Positions 1-13,419 of a stretch of DNA of 64,000 bases are shown one piece after another (within the stretch, counting starts at the first letter, position 1; every line of letters starts with the position of its first letter). Source of the DNA: Dichomitus squalens LYAD-421 SS1 (taxonomy: Eukaryota; Basidiomycota; Agaricomycetes; Polyporales; Polyporaceae); contig NW_006766908.1 of assembly GCF_000275845.1 (NCBI RefSeq), forward strand, positions 258,516 to 322,515, in the 5' to 3' direction. The notes below the pieces were generated by a model. It was not told the DNA's origin. It saw only the letters and a program-made list of their open reading frames with translations, and made no database searches. The translations under genes and the position numbers were made by a program.

Positions 1-1550
1 ATTGCCGGTTAGACTCAGCATCACGATGCGGGAGAGAACTCATCATAATGTTTGACGACCATATTGTCTTATCCGCTTTCCTCGGTCTTGGTCCTCCAGT
101 AAGTGTAGAGTACTTGTCCGACCGCCTTGATGGGCTGATCTCTATCACATAGCAGATGGTGGGATTGACGCGTGGGCAGGCGTTGCTCGTCATTATGCTG
201 AGGAAAGACCAGACGGGACCGACAGGCCCAAGCGCTGACGTAGTGCGCGGCCTTTGAACACCGAGTGCGACACTACAGCGGAGGTGCCGACATGAGCGAA
301 TGAATCACGAAGTACTCAGTAAGTCGGACCCGAGCTTGAGCGTGTAACCCCTGTGCAATCGGAGGAGTGCAAGAAGTCGGAAAGTACCTGTGCTGTACAG
401 AGGCGGCATGTTCACATGTCTCATGATCTATGTGGGTTCTTCAACACGGTCCGGCGGTCAGATTCATTGTCGAGGCCCTTGCACAGCTGAATGAAATCGG
501 CGCATTCTCCGTGTTTACAGCTCTGTGCAGGGTCTGTCATCTGGCTCATCTAGCCCAAGCCACACCTCGGTGCGAGCAGCGCATCATCAGCCTGCCCGAG
601 AAACCCGCCGAAACATACGGCTCAGCGCTGCTACGATATGAAGTACAGCAGGTTGACTGGGCGGATGTCAATGGGAGCGAGTCGGTCAGTTGAACCGCAA
701 CCATATCCCAGGGCCACTGGCAGCCAGGCAGCCTGGATATCGAGTTTCAGCGAGATTCGTGTATTGTTCGTAAGTTATGCCGATGCGTACGGAAGGCCAA
801 GGGCTCTCCGCTGATTCCGGTTGAGGTGTCTCCCCGCGATATGATGGTGGTGCTACAGGCGGTGCTACAGGTCCGCCTCGCTGACAAAGGGTGTCTCGGG
901 TGTTGACGCTCCAGTCGCGCGTCATGACAGTCTCGCTCTTCTACATCATAGCCTCCAGCGCGAGCAGCTGCGCAGCCTCGGTAGTCCTATTGCGTGCCGG
1001 TGCTTGCGCTGTAACGGCGTAACAGGAGTAAGTTAGAATGTCTCCGTACGGATTCACAAAATTCTCCAAGTGAGGACTTGGATTTTCACTTGAGTGGGGA
1101 CAATCTAATGTATGTGTAGATAGCCCCGGTGCTTGTGACCCCCAACCGTCGACAAGTTCATACGCTCTATGTGGTAGCGGGACTCTCTCTACGTTCTTCA
1201 CATGGGCACATTGTATCGATTGACCATTTTGGACGACATCGCACCTATTGAGTGCCGCACACAAATAACCTGCACCCTGGGCACGTATGGAACACGCAAG
1301 TTAAAGATGCGCCGCCGAAGAACCCGATTTTGAATATCAAAGAAGCGGGCGCTCTGGACGCCGGTTTTGTTACGCAACAATGCGGTGCCTTTGCCGCCCC
1401 CGCTCAGGCTACACCTTACGGGCTTACAGCCTAAGGTGCACACAGGCAGCGCCCAATGGATCCGTCACTCTGCTCACAGTGCGCGACCAATCAGGGCTGC
1501 CACGAGGTACCCGAGCGGTGCGGGTATGCGCTGCCCTGACACGTCGTTTC
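1..1550. other. Intergenic, no supported gene
   Basis: No open frame here joins into a recognisable protein on either strand. The longest frames are under 110 codons, overlap each other and have no domain-like composition. No tRNA or repeat was recognised. Confidence 0.5.
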
Positions 1551-1557
1551 GACGTGG

Positions 1558-1563
1558 TATAAA
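1558..1563 (+). promoter_or_regulatory. TATA box of the DUF3455 gene
   Basis: A TATAAA hexamer lies about 120 bases before the ATG at 1683. The interval between them is rich in C and T, as is common in fungal core promoters and leaders. This is inferred from sequence only. Confidence 0.5.
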
Positions 1564-1682
1564 GGTCTCGGGGGCAGCACGGTGGTCCCTCAGCATTTCA
1601 GCTCTTTCCCGTTCTTCACACTTCTTTTCCGTCTCTTTGTTCTTGACTGTCTCCACTACCTACCCTTCATCTCTCCTCTGCC

Positions 1683-2642
1683 ATGGTTGCGATCAAGGGT
1701 CTGATCGCCGCTGCCGCTGCCAGCTACTTGAGCTCGGGTTACAACACGGGCTCAGGATATAATTCTGGCTCTGGGTACAATGTCAGCTCCTATGACTGGA
1801 CAATGAAGGGCCAGCCCACAACAGGTTATGCCTACTGCCCGATCGACAAGTTTGTCCCGTTGTTTCCCTCCGGTCAGAACACGCTTGTCGCGCCCTCCAA
1901 CCCGAAGTTCCTCGGTCTCGCGTTTGGCACACAGAATTACACCTGCTCAAGCTCGAACAACTACACGTACGTCCCTCCTTATGCTTGTATGGGCGAGGCT
2001 TACCCGGATATTTTTCTTCCTTGTGTCTAGGAGCACCGGCGCCGTTGCAGAACTCATTGATGCATCCTGCCTGGCTTTTGTGCCGGAGTTTTCGACGATA
2101 CAAGAAGACATGTACAATGTCTGGACGACCCTCATCCCGCAGCCAATCCAGTCGATCATCGATCTCCTCCACTTTCTTAACCCTCCTACGATTCTCGCCC
2201 AACACTTCTTCCAGACGAACCCCGTCACTGGCCAAGGCGTGAGTCCCGTCTGGGACTTCCGCTCGAATCCGCGCTTCAAGGGTAACAACGACGTGTTTGT
2301 CTTGGCCAAGGGTAAGGGATCTATCCCTGCGCCTACGGACCCCAAGAAGGATGTCGCTTGGTTGGACGTCGTGAACGTCCAGGGCAAGATCGCTGACGAG
2401 GTCTTCCGCTTTGATACTGTCGGTGGTCAGCCACCTGCTACGGTAAGTCTGAGCATGGTTATCTGTTTGCAGACGAGCGTCATAGTGACTGGTGTTTCGA
2501 TAGTGCAAGTACGGGTATGACAAGGATATCTCTGTCAAGTATGTCTCGAAGTACAGTGAGTTGTCGGATATTTCGTTTGTCAGGCTACTTGACTCAATAT
2601 ACTCTGACAGTCTTCTACGGCGGTTCGATCAACTACTCTTGA
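1683..2642 (+). CDS. DUF3455 family secreted protein
   Basis: Four exons (1683-1966, 2031-2442, 2504-2555, 2611-2642) join in frame to 259 residues. After a short hydrophobic N-terminus (LIAAAAAS, possible signal peptide) comes a low-complexity GYNTGSGYNSGSGYN stretch. The body matches the DUF3455 pattern I recall from fungi: LVAPSNPKFLGLAFGTQNYTC, then STGAVAELIDASCL, WDFRSNPRFKG, a DPKKDVAWLDV segment, and a C-terminal VKYVSKYIFYGGS. Some database entries call the family malate-dehydrogenase-like, but no nucleotide-binding motif is visible and the biochemical role is unknown. The ATG follows a pyrimidine-rich leader and a TATA box. The start and all three introns are supported by frame and consensus sites. 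Confidence 0.85.
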
Positions 2643-5600
2643 GGGGCGTTGCATGCGTGATGCGTTCGGTTGTTTGTTGTGATGAAGGACGGTTACCCTC
2701 TTGCTTAATATCGCTGTATCAATTTTTTCCGCTTTCAAGTGTTTCGGACTCTTAGACATTCTGTTCAGTGCTTACCTGTACCCTAATACACCTAATATAT
2801 ACGCTCGTTGTTGTTGGTGTACTTAGAGCTCCCTAAATTTCTATGCCAGATGGCATGGATATCACCGATGAGAAAGAAGAGGCTTCAGAAGCGATGGACA
2901 AGGGTTGCGCTAGCGGAACGAACTGCGAGCATGAACAGCTAGGAGAATCATTGGCATAGTCAAGCAGCGAGCAAATAGAAGGTGGATGGGTTACGAGCTT
3001 GGATATGAGACGGAGGATATCTTTGAGGGTGGCTCTAGCCAGCTCTGACGCGTACGTGTACCGCGCAGATCGGGCCTACGAGGTAGGGACAATGCCGATA
3101 TTTTAGAGTCCTCGTACCATCATTGGATGAATCGGCCGTCCAGACGGGCGACTTCTATTCAGTGTGAGTAGCGCTTTGCTTCACGTACAGACCACAAGAT
3201 GGTCCGACAGGAGATCAGGGAATACAATGAGTATTGTGCGTAGAAGAACCATGCACAGAACAAGCGATTTGAGACTCTAAGTCCCCGGAATAACCCCAAC
3301 CACGTCCGATGTGTCCTAGGACCATGAGTACTGGCTTGCATGCCGCTACGCAGGTATTGCGCAGCCACGATATGTTGGCTGGGACATTCGAGACATCCTA
3401 GGAAAGCGGTAATATGAGCCACAGAAAGGGTCTTCTGTCGTGAGCAACGACGGGAAAGAAGGGATCTACCGGATATGCACAATTAATCGGGAACGGGTCC
3501 GTCGTTATTGTCATCTAAGAAGGCCACTGAGCAGGCAGTTTCCGCGTAAACATGCAACATTCGATTGCGCAGTGGAAACGGGCATTGGCATAAAGGGAAA
3601 CAACGATCGAAAGCAGAGTCGTCCCGCTGAAAGCCTGTAGCAAACGTCAATGCAATCTAACCCATTGCAAATGGTCTTGAAAGGCCTGTCATGTCGAAAA
3701 GCAGCGGCGTGTTACGCAGAGTCCTCATCGAGGGAGGTGTACATCCGGAGGAGGAACAAATAAGTTGAAACGGTGTCCGCCGCAGCCTGAACGCCCGGGT
3801 GAGAGGGACATCCGACACCCCTATGGGCGCCCGAAGGACCTGGGCAGCGCAGCGTCGCGCCACCAAATGAAGCAACTCCCGTCGCGTTTTCGCAGCGACC
3901 GTCTCATTGATCGACTGCATTCTCTAGATCAAACACCCCTCTATTCTGCCACTGAATATTCGTCTCTCCTCTGTCAGGATTCCAGCGGTCCGATCGCGTT
4001 CCTTGGGCCATTACAGTGCTTTTGGTGACGGCGACCACGATCACGACCGGTTTTCTCAACTCCTCCAGCCAAGGTGCCCGATTAAATGTGGGCCGCAGGA
4101 CCACTGCATTCTTGACAACAACTCTTTCCTCCAGGGGAGCCACACGCCTCTCATCCGATTTCATTCTCCAAAATCCCTGCGCTCGTAGAATTCTTGAATG
4201 CGTGCTCTTCCCCCGGCATCCTACAGCTATCTGAGCCTTAGGCAAGGTAGAACTGAACGTCTCCAAATCGTAGCCGTTCGACGTGGGTTTGCACCCTTCT
4301 CCAGCGTGGGCTGGACGTGACCCTATGTCGTAGAACACTGGCCTGAGCAACTCGAAGCTCGAGTTGCCACCAGTCTAGTCCTATACCCAATGGCTCGCCC
4401 AGGCCTGGGCCAAATAAAGTCATTCAAGGTTTCTCCGCTGTCGAAGGTCATGGCGGATGGGCCATAAGCAAGCGCGTGACGAAGTCGCATGCGAACGAAC
4501 TACTGTCCATGCTGGAAGAACCGGCGGACGACGAACTCCAGCGAGTCTCAGCTCAAGACGTGCCCCCCTGGGGAATAGACACGACATTAGGCGCATATCC
4601 AGCAGTATGGACCTCCGGATTTTGGCCCTCAGCCGACCTTGTCGAACCGCCATACGGACATGGCGGACGAGCAGAAGGACTATCTGGCGCACTGATGCGA
4701 CCAACTGGAAGTCCCGTCTGCCGCATCCTGGGCCGTGCTGGCGTTCCGGATGTTCAGAATGATCGGGGAATTAGGGACGGTGCAGCGGCTGCCGAGGGAG
4801 AATGGAGGTGCCTCTCCGGGGTGCAGCCGGTTACGACCGCAGGCGACGAGGGCTTGTGCGCAGGTGAGAGAGACTGCGGTAGAAGTTGAGGAGAAGTTGA
4901 GCGGAAAATGTAGAGCAGGGAGCGCTGGCTATGGACTGAAGGGGTCGCCGAATGTCGTACTGGTCACATTGTAACATGGGTCGTAGGCGACCTAGAGAGC
5001 TATCCATGGGAGGCATGTGTATCCCTAGGATAACAGAACCAATTGTCGCGCATACACATGCGCTAGACTTTTTGTCCGTGGGGCGTCGGACGTGAGTGGC
5101 GGATGCTGTACTGTGCTTTCCAGGTATGCCCGAGTCCGCGATCGCGATCGGAGAGCGCCCGGACGCGGTGCATCCGCCGCGATGGGTATTGTTGAGTCGA
5201 TGTGAGCAGACCATACGTCGGCTCCAGGTACACGATTGTGAGCAGGGCGGTGTATTTTTCTTATGATGCGCCGCCTGCAGCGCCACGGTACGGGTGACTC
5301 CAGTGACCCGAGCGCACCTTCGGTCCCGCAAGCTTGACAAGCCTGGGCCCTATGGACTTGTGCCATCGTCACCGCCTCGTCGACGGGTATTATCGGTTCC
5401 TTGGATCCAGGATAGACTCTTAGACTCTCGTTCGATCGCTCCGAGCCTACTAGCCTACTACGGACCAGACGCCGAGAGCTCCGGTTGTACGCGGACCGTA
5501 GTAGGGTGGCAACGTCTCACTGCATCGCAGTGGGGTCGGGTAGGCGAGCTGAGGGGAATGGACAGATCGGTCCCTGTCAGAAGAGTGTGCTGTGGGAGGT

Positions 5601-6690
5601 CCGGGTGAAACTTGAGGGGGGTGTCCAGATGCCGCCTAAAAGTTCGCGCATGGAATGGTGGCACCGTGCGGAGCTACGCGCGAATGAATGGTAGTGTAAG
5701 CGAGTACAGGATTCGCCTTCTGGGGATATCGCCGTGACCGACGTGCGAGCATATACCGATCATGAGGAGGTCTCGAAGAACCTTTTGTATAAGGGACGCT
5801 GCGATTCTTGTCAGCATGGTTGTTTCGCAATGGAGAGACAAGCTGTGTACGACAGACTAGGGAGGTGCCCACGGTGTGATTTGGAGAAGGTAACTTACTG
5901 TCTGTTGCGATGTCTGCGTGCGCTACTCGTCCGAATTGATAAATCGATGAAGCGGACGCTATTATCGATTCCAAGGGCTTCTAGGCTCGACTGATTGGAA
6001 GAGGCTGTCCCAAGAGAAAAACCCAGGGAGCTACGCGAAGGATGCTCTCTCCTGGGTAAGAAGATGCGCTTTCGATGCAGTCGTCCACAGTCAACAAACT
6101 GGTCTGAAGGTAGAATTTATGGGTCGTCGGGCGAGAGAGGCAGAAAAAGCAAGCACTGACTGCGGCCAGTTGACAGACGCTCGAGCTCATAGAAGAGCGT
6201 CTGGCGCCTCTGAGCACAGCCCCGATGGCCATAGAAAGTTTCCCAGCGACGTCATGTGGTCGGGATCTGTACTAGGACCTTGCCGATGTTGGTCCCGACG
6301 ACGTCCTTGTGCTGAATACTTGCGCGAGGACACCTGTCCAGCTCACACGCGCGCACACAGCTGAAGGTTGCACAGCCTGCGAAAACGCACTAGCCTTGCG
6401 TCTTCGTCCGTCTTTAGGCGTTCCGCTTGGGCCACTCCCCGGCCTCAACGTCAACTCCGCCCCCCGTCTTGCCATCCTGGTCCAAGCACTGCAACAGGTC
6501 AAACCGACTCATCTACTTGTTAGCTGTTGCTGCATCGCAAGAGTGACGCTACCAACTGTTGTTATCTTGCTCTTTTTGGCCGCAACGGGAAACATACAAG
6601 AACAGTTGATCTGGCAGCCCCGCCTGCTTATATCAACAGCATCTACTCGCCACAGCGCCCACTCTCCATTATCGCACACGGACACCCTGG
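2643..6690. other. Long intergenic region, no supported gene
   Basis: About 4 kb between the DUF3455 gene and the ABC transporter. Many frames of 60-150 codons exist on both strands, but none matches a family I recognise and none extends through plausible introns. Several begin only at GTG or TTG, for example at 4476. An unrecognised element or very degraded gene cannot be excluded. Confidence 0.4.
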
Positions 6691-6696
6691 CTCTCT

Positions 6697-6702
6697 TATA
6701 TA
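6697..6702 (+). promoter_or_regulatory. TATA-like site upstream of ABC transporter
   Basis: TATATA within CTCTTATATACCG, about 120 bases before the favoured ATG at 6824. The spacing resembles that of the DUF3455 gene. Inferred from position only. Confidence 0.4.
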
Positions 6703-6823
6703 CCGCGGGTGAACTGGGTGTCATTACCTACAGAACTTACCTCCTACCCTCATTCGCACGGTTTTGCGCCACTCCACCAGTCCCTTCTGCTCCAGAACCC
6801 GCCCTTGCTCCCGCTCTATCTAC

Positions 6824-9800
6824 ATGGACAATCCAGGTGGTACCGGAGCTGAGCGATTACCACCAGAATCTCAGCCGCGCGACATTCACCCCTTCGACCG
6901 GGAGTCCCGTCATTCCATTGAGTCGCCCTCCAAAACAAACGCAATGTTCAGCATATATGACCTAGTTTTGACTCTTGATGTCTTGGCTTTGCTTGTCTTG
7001 TTTGCTGTGACGATACCTGTGGTTCCGCCACATTTTCCCAGCCGCGAGAGGCGCATATACCCATGGCTCTTCTATGGAGCGCGCATAGCAGCCTTCGTAA
7101 GTACAACTTCTTTCCTTCATTTATGGATCGCATTGCTGAACGCATCTTCAGGCATTAGTACTCGGAATGATGTGTCTACCTCGTCGTTGGCGGACTCGGT
7201 TCAGCATCCCCCGGAACATCATTCTGTTGGCCATATGGGCGGTGTACGCGTACCGTGACATATGGCCGCTCGCCACGTACGATCTGACACCCATCGATGG
7301 TGCAGAAGGGAACCTCCTCTGGGCCAAGATCGGACTTCTCACACTGGCTGCTATTGTTCTTCCCCTGATATCCCCTCGCCACACCGACGATCTCGACGCA
7401 CGTCCGGAGCAGAGAGCATCGATTTTCTCTTTGGTCACTTATGGCTGGCTTGATCCACTCATCTGGAGAGCACAACACCTAAAGCATCTGCCCTTTGAAG
7501 AGTTGCCTCCACTAGCAGAGTACAACAGCACAGACCACCTTGTGGAGACCAGCTATGCAGTAGGCGCCTCCTTTATCTCGGTTTACGTTCGGGGCGCTCA
7601 TGTGGACTGCAGCTCGTGGACCCAATGCGGGTAAGTGACGATCGAAGCAAGAGCAGGGACGTCGCATGGGGCCTTGCTAGACTCTTCTGTGAGTGCATCT
7701 CGCCTTCTTCTGCGCACCGCCATTGTCAGCTGCGGTAGTATGGACCGAATCCTAACGACCCACGTGCCTCTACCCAAGCCCCCGATTTGCTGGTCATGGG
7801 AATCATGGTCATCCTCGCTGTACGTGGTTCGCTGCCTCATGCCCGGGGCTGTGCGGTTCTCTTACTCAATATGGACATTTCGATAGAGTGCTTCCTCGTT
7901 TCTAACGCCCCTCGGCCTCAAGCACATTCTATCGTGAGCGTCTTCTTCTGCAGCACAGGGTTCGAACCGCGCTCAACCCATTTGGCGTACCAGGCACGTC
8001 GAGCAAGGATCGCAGAACGAGACCTTCAAGCCCTGGTTCTGGATCCTCGCTCTCCTTTTCGGCTCTATGGGCGTGTCGATGTGCATGCAATATTACCATT
8101 ACGTCTCGGTACGAGTTCATCTGTCCACCGGCCTGTCAGTGGAGCCTGGGAAGCATGTAGCAGGAATGCTGATACGCTGCGTGTGGATAAACAGACGCAG
8201 GTTGTGGCACGGACACAGGCAATTCTGACGCAGCTTATGTACGACGTGGCGTTGATGATGCGGCCGAAGGCCACCACGAACGCCAAGACCGCCCCGGGAA
8301 AGCCGCAAGACGGGAAGGGGGCCATGCCGCTCGTCCAGAACTTGGTCACGACGGACTTGACGAATGTGACGAATGCGAGCACCTTCGTGCTGCTTGTCTG
8401 TGCGTGCATAGATTTCCTGAAGGTTCGGTGTCATGGGTGTGGCTGACCGGGACGATTGCAGTGTTCGAGACTCCCATCCATATCGTGCTGTCTGTGGTCT
8501 TCTTGTACTCGATTCTCGGATGGAGGTAAGAGCGCTTAATGCACGGATGCCAGGCTGTCCTCCGGCTAACTCGTTATGCGGCATCATAGTACGTTCGTGG
8601 GAGTCGCAGTCATGGTCGCCCTGTTCCCAGTGCCGACGGAACTCAGCAAACGTACGAAAGGCCTACAGGGTGCCAAGGCCAGGGCGGTGAGTGCTTCGTA
8701 ATTTATGGCTCTAGACTCTTTGTTTATAACGGATGTTTGCCCTTTCCCCAGTCCGACCGTCGTGTGACGCTGGTCATTCAAAGTGAGCTTTCGCTTTCTC
8801 GCGTTGATTTAAATCAGGCTGACTCTTATGTTGCAAATGACACCGCGCAGTGCTGGACATGATACGCACGATCAAGTTTTTGGCATGGGAGCCGGAACAG
8901 GCTGAGAAGCTGGGCAACGCGCGACTGGAGGAGCTCCGCGCCATTCGCAAGGTTAACATGATGCAGATTTGGATTGGCGCTATCAAGTGGGGTTCATCGC
9001 ACCGCACGCAATGGCTGTTACTGACTGACCTGGATTTCAGCGTCTGTATCCCATTGTTGATCATGCTGGCGAGTTATGCAACCTTCGTGAGTCCAATTGT
9101 CTTGCGTCGCGAGCGCGACTTTCACATGTTGTATAGACTCTTGGGATGAAACGCGAGCTATCAGGTATGTCCGCCCGCCGCATATGTGCGTGGTGCATGG
9201 CACTGATGTCCTACAGCCTCCATCGTTTTCTCGTCTATCTCATGTGAGCTCGTAGCATTCACATGTCGCATCTTTGGTGCTAATGCTCTACAGTGTTCGA
9301 GATACTCCGTTCGCAGCTGGGATTGATATTCTTCCGCATTCCGATCTTGACCAACGGTATGTCAACGCAAACCCATATTCTACGGCTGACACTCATGCCT
9401 TTCTCCCAGGCAAAGTTTCGCTGGAGCGTATCAACCGTTTCCTCAAGGAGACTGAACTTCTGGATCGATACACGAAGAAGGGCGGCAACGTTGACCATCT
9501 CACGGAGAATGGACACAGTCTTGAGACTCATGCCACCGACATCGGCTTCCGCGACGCACACTTCACATGGACAGAAGAGTCCGCACAAGATCAACCCTTC
9601 ACTCTCAAGATCGACAGGGAGCTGCTCTTCAAGAAGGGCGGGTTGAACATCATCTATGGTCCGACTGCGAGCGGGAAGACATCCCTGCTGGTGGCATTGC
9701 TCGGTGAGTTCCTTCCAAGCACGGAGCGAAGAGGTGGATAAACGTAGCGCCTGCAGGCGAGATGCACTATAGGCCGCAGAATGGCTCTTCCTTCGTTAGC

Positions 9801-12800
9801 TTGCCGGTCGAAGAGGGTGTGGCATACGCTGCACAGGAGTCATGGGTCATGGCAGCCTCCGTTCGGGTGAGTATTCGCCTGTATGATCCCGCCGTCGCTG
9901 TAATCGAATGATTTGCATTGGCAGGACAACATCCTCTTCGGGCAGCCTTATGACGAGGATCGGTACTATCACGTCATCGAGGCGTGTGCCTTGGATGAGG
10001 ACATTGATGAATTCGAGCACAAGGACGAGACGCTGGTTGGGGAGCGTGGTATTCTTTTGAGGTGAGTATCTCTCTTGACAACAGGGTCCAAGCGGCTCAC
10101 CAGGACTCCTTTACTAGCGGTGGGCAGAGGGTAACGTGACATTATTTATTGTTGACAACCTGCATTAAAGGAGTATTTAGGCAAGGCTCACGCTTGCTCG
10201 AGCGGTCTATTCGAAGGCGCAAATCCTATTGTTAGATGACATCCTCTCTGAAATCGATAACAGCACGATTCAGCACATCGTCAGGCATGTTTTCCGGGGC
10301 GATTTGCTCAAGGGTAGAACAGTTATCTTAGCGGTGCGTGCAAATCAGCTAACCGGTGCTTCATAACTGACTACTCCTTCCTAGACCAACAACGTCAAGG
10401 CGGTGCTGCCCATCGCGACTTGGGCTGTGCAGCTCGGTCATAATGGAACTGTTGTCGATGCGGGACCCCCTCCTCAGGATCTCATCGCATCGTCTGCAAC
10501 GCCGAGCGCTACACCCAACGGCGTACATGTGAAATCTTCCAGAGCGGATAGGAAGGCGGGCGCCGACCAGCCTGTACAGCAGCAACAAGTCGCACCGGAG
10601 GAGACGCAAGAGGGCCACGTGGGCTGGAAGCCAAGTATGCTGTCTTCTCGTCACTTCCAATCGCCACGAGACTGGCTGCTTACATCGGCTGTGTCTAGTG
10701 AGCCTCCTGTTTGGCAACATGTCAAAGTATCCCATTTTGTTCTGGATTGTCTTACTGAGCTCCCTGCTCCTTGCGAGTGTCGTGATCAACGCGCAGATCT
10801 GGCTACTTGGCTATTGGGCGAGCCAATATTCTGATCAGCCGGCATCTAGAGTTTCTGTGGTATTGTAAGTCTTATCAAGCTATTATGCTTTTCCCACAGA
10901 GCTGATCACTCAATATAGTTTCCTGGCGATCTATGTTACACTTCTGATTGGATCCTTGTTGACCGACGCTGTTTCGCGGATGGTGCACTTGGCAGGAACT
11001 TTGGAGGCGTCTGCGAAGATCCACTCAAAATTGGCGAATTCGATCCTCGGAGCGACGCTCAGGTACGTATCGAGACATTGCACAAAACATGATGTGCTGA
11101 TATCTTCTCAGGTGGCTGGACTACACCCCCAAATCCCGCGTCGTCGCCCGTTTCACAGACGATATTGGTGCCAGCAAGTATCCCAACTATTGTTTTGTCA
11201 GGGTGACGAGTGTTAACCACCCCCTAGTCGATGGACAGATCTCGAACTTCCTGCTGAAGCTGCTAGAGTTGTCTACGTCGATGCTCGTGCGACTCGTCCT
11301 CGTGTTGGTGGTGGCCCCCATCTTCACCGTGGCTGTTTTGCTGTTCGGAATCATCAGTGGGATCTATGCGAGGGCATACATGAAGGCGCAGCTGCCGGTA
11401 AAGCGCGAACAAAGCAAGACACGTGCACCTCTCATCGGTCATCTCAACTCCACGGTTGCTAGTCTTGGTGCGCCTGAGTGCTCTCACTCATTAATCATTG
11501 ACTAATCCCTCTTAAAGTCTCAATCCGTGCGTATGGTGTTCAGAAGACATTCCAGAACGACATGCATGATCGAATCGATCGCTGGACTCGGGCTTCCAAT
11601 ACGTTCTACAACTTGAACCGGTACATGGCTCTGCTCTGAACGTGCGCTGAAAATGTCTGACCGAACGCGTAGATGGGTCATCGTTCGCGCAGACCTTGTC
11701 GGGACGATTTTCACAGTATCGCTAGCGACGTACTTGACGTATTTCACGAAACTAAACGCATCCAATATCGGATTCTCTTTGAACATGGCCAGTGAGTTGT
11801 GCTCTCCTTACGTAGGTTTTATGTCGCTTATTGTGATATGAAGTCGCATTCAGCTCCAAGGTATTCGAGTTTGTCCGGACGCTCAACACGTTTGAAGTTT
11901 CTGGTTAGTTCTAGATGCTTGAGTTCCTCCTGTGATCAACTAATGCTAACGACCTTCTACAGGGAACAGGTTTGTCATGATGACAGTGGATCGGGCCAAG
12001 GGAACTAATACAGTGTACAGTCTCGAGCGTATCCAGCAGTATCTCGTGATTGAGCAGGAGGACATGTCAGAACCGGATGCTTTCCCGCAAGCCGAAGGCG
12101 ATTGGCCCACGGACGGATCACTCGATGTCGAAGATCTGTCGGCGTGGTACACGCTTGATGGACCGGAGATTCTGAAGAGGGTAACCTTCAGCATCAAGTC
12201 AGGGGAACTTATCGGCATCGGTGAGTGGTACCTTCAGAGAGCAACATACTCCCTTGCTCACATATATTTAATTCGCCAAGTTGGTCGTACTGGTAGTGGA
12301 AAGGTGAGGTCTCACTGCCGACATACGCGATGAATCACTAAGTTTGCAATTTCTAGAGCACTCTAACGCTGGCACTGCTGCGTTGCATCCCAACCAATAT
12401 CCGTACCAGTTCCTCGCCAGAGGCAACAGGCGATGTCGTCTACTCCGGCAAATCAATCGGAATGGTTGGCCTTACAACGTTGCGGAAGAAAATTACAATC
12501 ATTCCTCAAATTGTGAGCGTTACATGTTCTTGCGATCCTCCTGTGGGGTATTGATAATACGTTATATAGCCGGAATTGTTCCAAGGAACCATTCGGCAGA
12601 ACCTAGATCCCTTCGGGAAGTATAGGGACGCAGAACTAGGAAGTGCTCTGCTTGGTGCACAAGGGATTGAGAACGCACAGGAGACGGTGACGGACACGCT
12701 CACACTCGACACTCAAGTGTCGTCGGGCGGTAAGAACTTGTCCGCTGGTCAGCGACAGATCGTTGCTCTAGCCCGTGCGATCGTCAGAAAGAGCAAACTA

Positions 12801-13313
12801 CTCGTCATGGATGAGGGTACGTGGATTATGAGTATTCTCAAACAATATCTGACACATGGGGATCCGAAATATATAGCGACATCCTCCGTCGGTACGTCTT
12901 CCCCTCAATCTACACTTCTGGCTCACTCACAACTCAATTCATAGACAACGAGAGTAATGCTAAGATCCAATTAGCCCTGCGCAAACAGCTGGATCACAAA
13001 GTCACTGTGATCACTGTAGCTCACCGATTGTCAACCATCAAAGACTACGACAAAGTGGTATGTCAATCTGTGTGGCATTGCGTTGCACACTCCTACTAAT
13101 CCCTCTGAATTCAGCTTGTGCTCGATTCCGGATCAGTGGTGAGTGGTATAGGATGAGACAAGACTCTTTGACACTCATTCGCGCCTGCAGGTTGAGTTCG
13201 ACAGCCCCATAAATCTACTTCGCAAGGAAAACGGTCGCTTCCGGGAATTAGTCGATCAGGCATCTGCTGAAGAGAGACAATTGATACGTGCCGCAGTCGG
13301 TCTCGTGACTTGA
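6824..13313 (+). CDS. ABCC (MRP-type) multidrug/conjugate exporter
   Basis: A full ABC transporter spread over roughly twenty short exons. Order: N-terminal membrane helices (6944-7300, including WAVYAYRDIWPLATY), first membrane domain (7640-9400), NBD1 (9510-10420), second membrane domain (10720-11960), NBD2 (12120-13310). NBD1 has Walker A GPTASGKTS (about 9660), signature LSGGQR split by an intron near 10070-10130, and Walker B ILLLDD. NBD2 has Walker A GRTGSGKST split near 12300-12360, signature LSAGQRQ, a Walker B followed by Glu (LLVMDE) and switch TVAHRLSTI. The Asp after Walker B in NBD1 and Glu in NBD2 are the usual ABCC asymmetry. Likely role: ATP-driven export of organic anions or drugs at the plasma or vacuole membrane. 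ATG 6824 is favoured; 6764 and 6944 are in-frame alternatives. Splicing around 7690-7780 is uncertain, but an open path exists (LFSPDLLVMGIMVILASASS). Confidence 0.85.
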
Positions 13314-13419
13314 ATTCACTTTGTATCCTGCCATCGAACAGAACTCCGCCGTGCATCACCATATGTCGATTCAAGTATTTGTAAGCTACTAAACTGTTTA
13401 ATCTCTCAGACTCTACATC

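Noticed and set aside
1783..2538. 251-codon minus-strand frame
   Set aside because: Antisense shadow of the DUF3455 exons, which have clear family motifs and splice sites.
4476..4889. 137-codon plus-strand frame
   Set aside because: It begins at GTG, matches no family, and competes with other frames of similar length in the same place.
7960..7975. GGTTCGAACC as a tRNA T-loop
   Set aside because: It falls in an ABC transporter intron and lacks the rest of a tRNA.
7640..7990. Apparent break in the ABC transporter
   Set aside because: A path through three short introns restores an open frame with expected membrane-domain sequence, so a pseudogene call is not needed.
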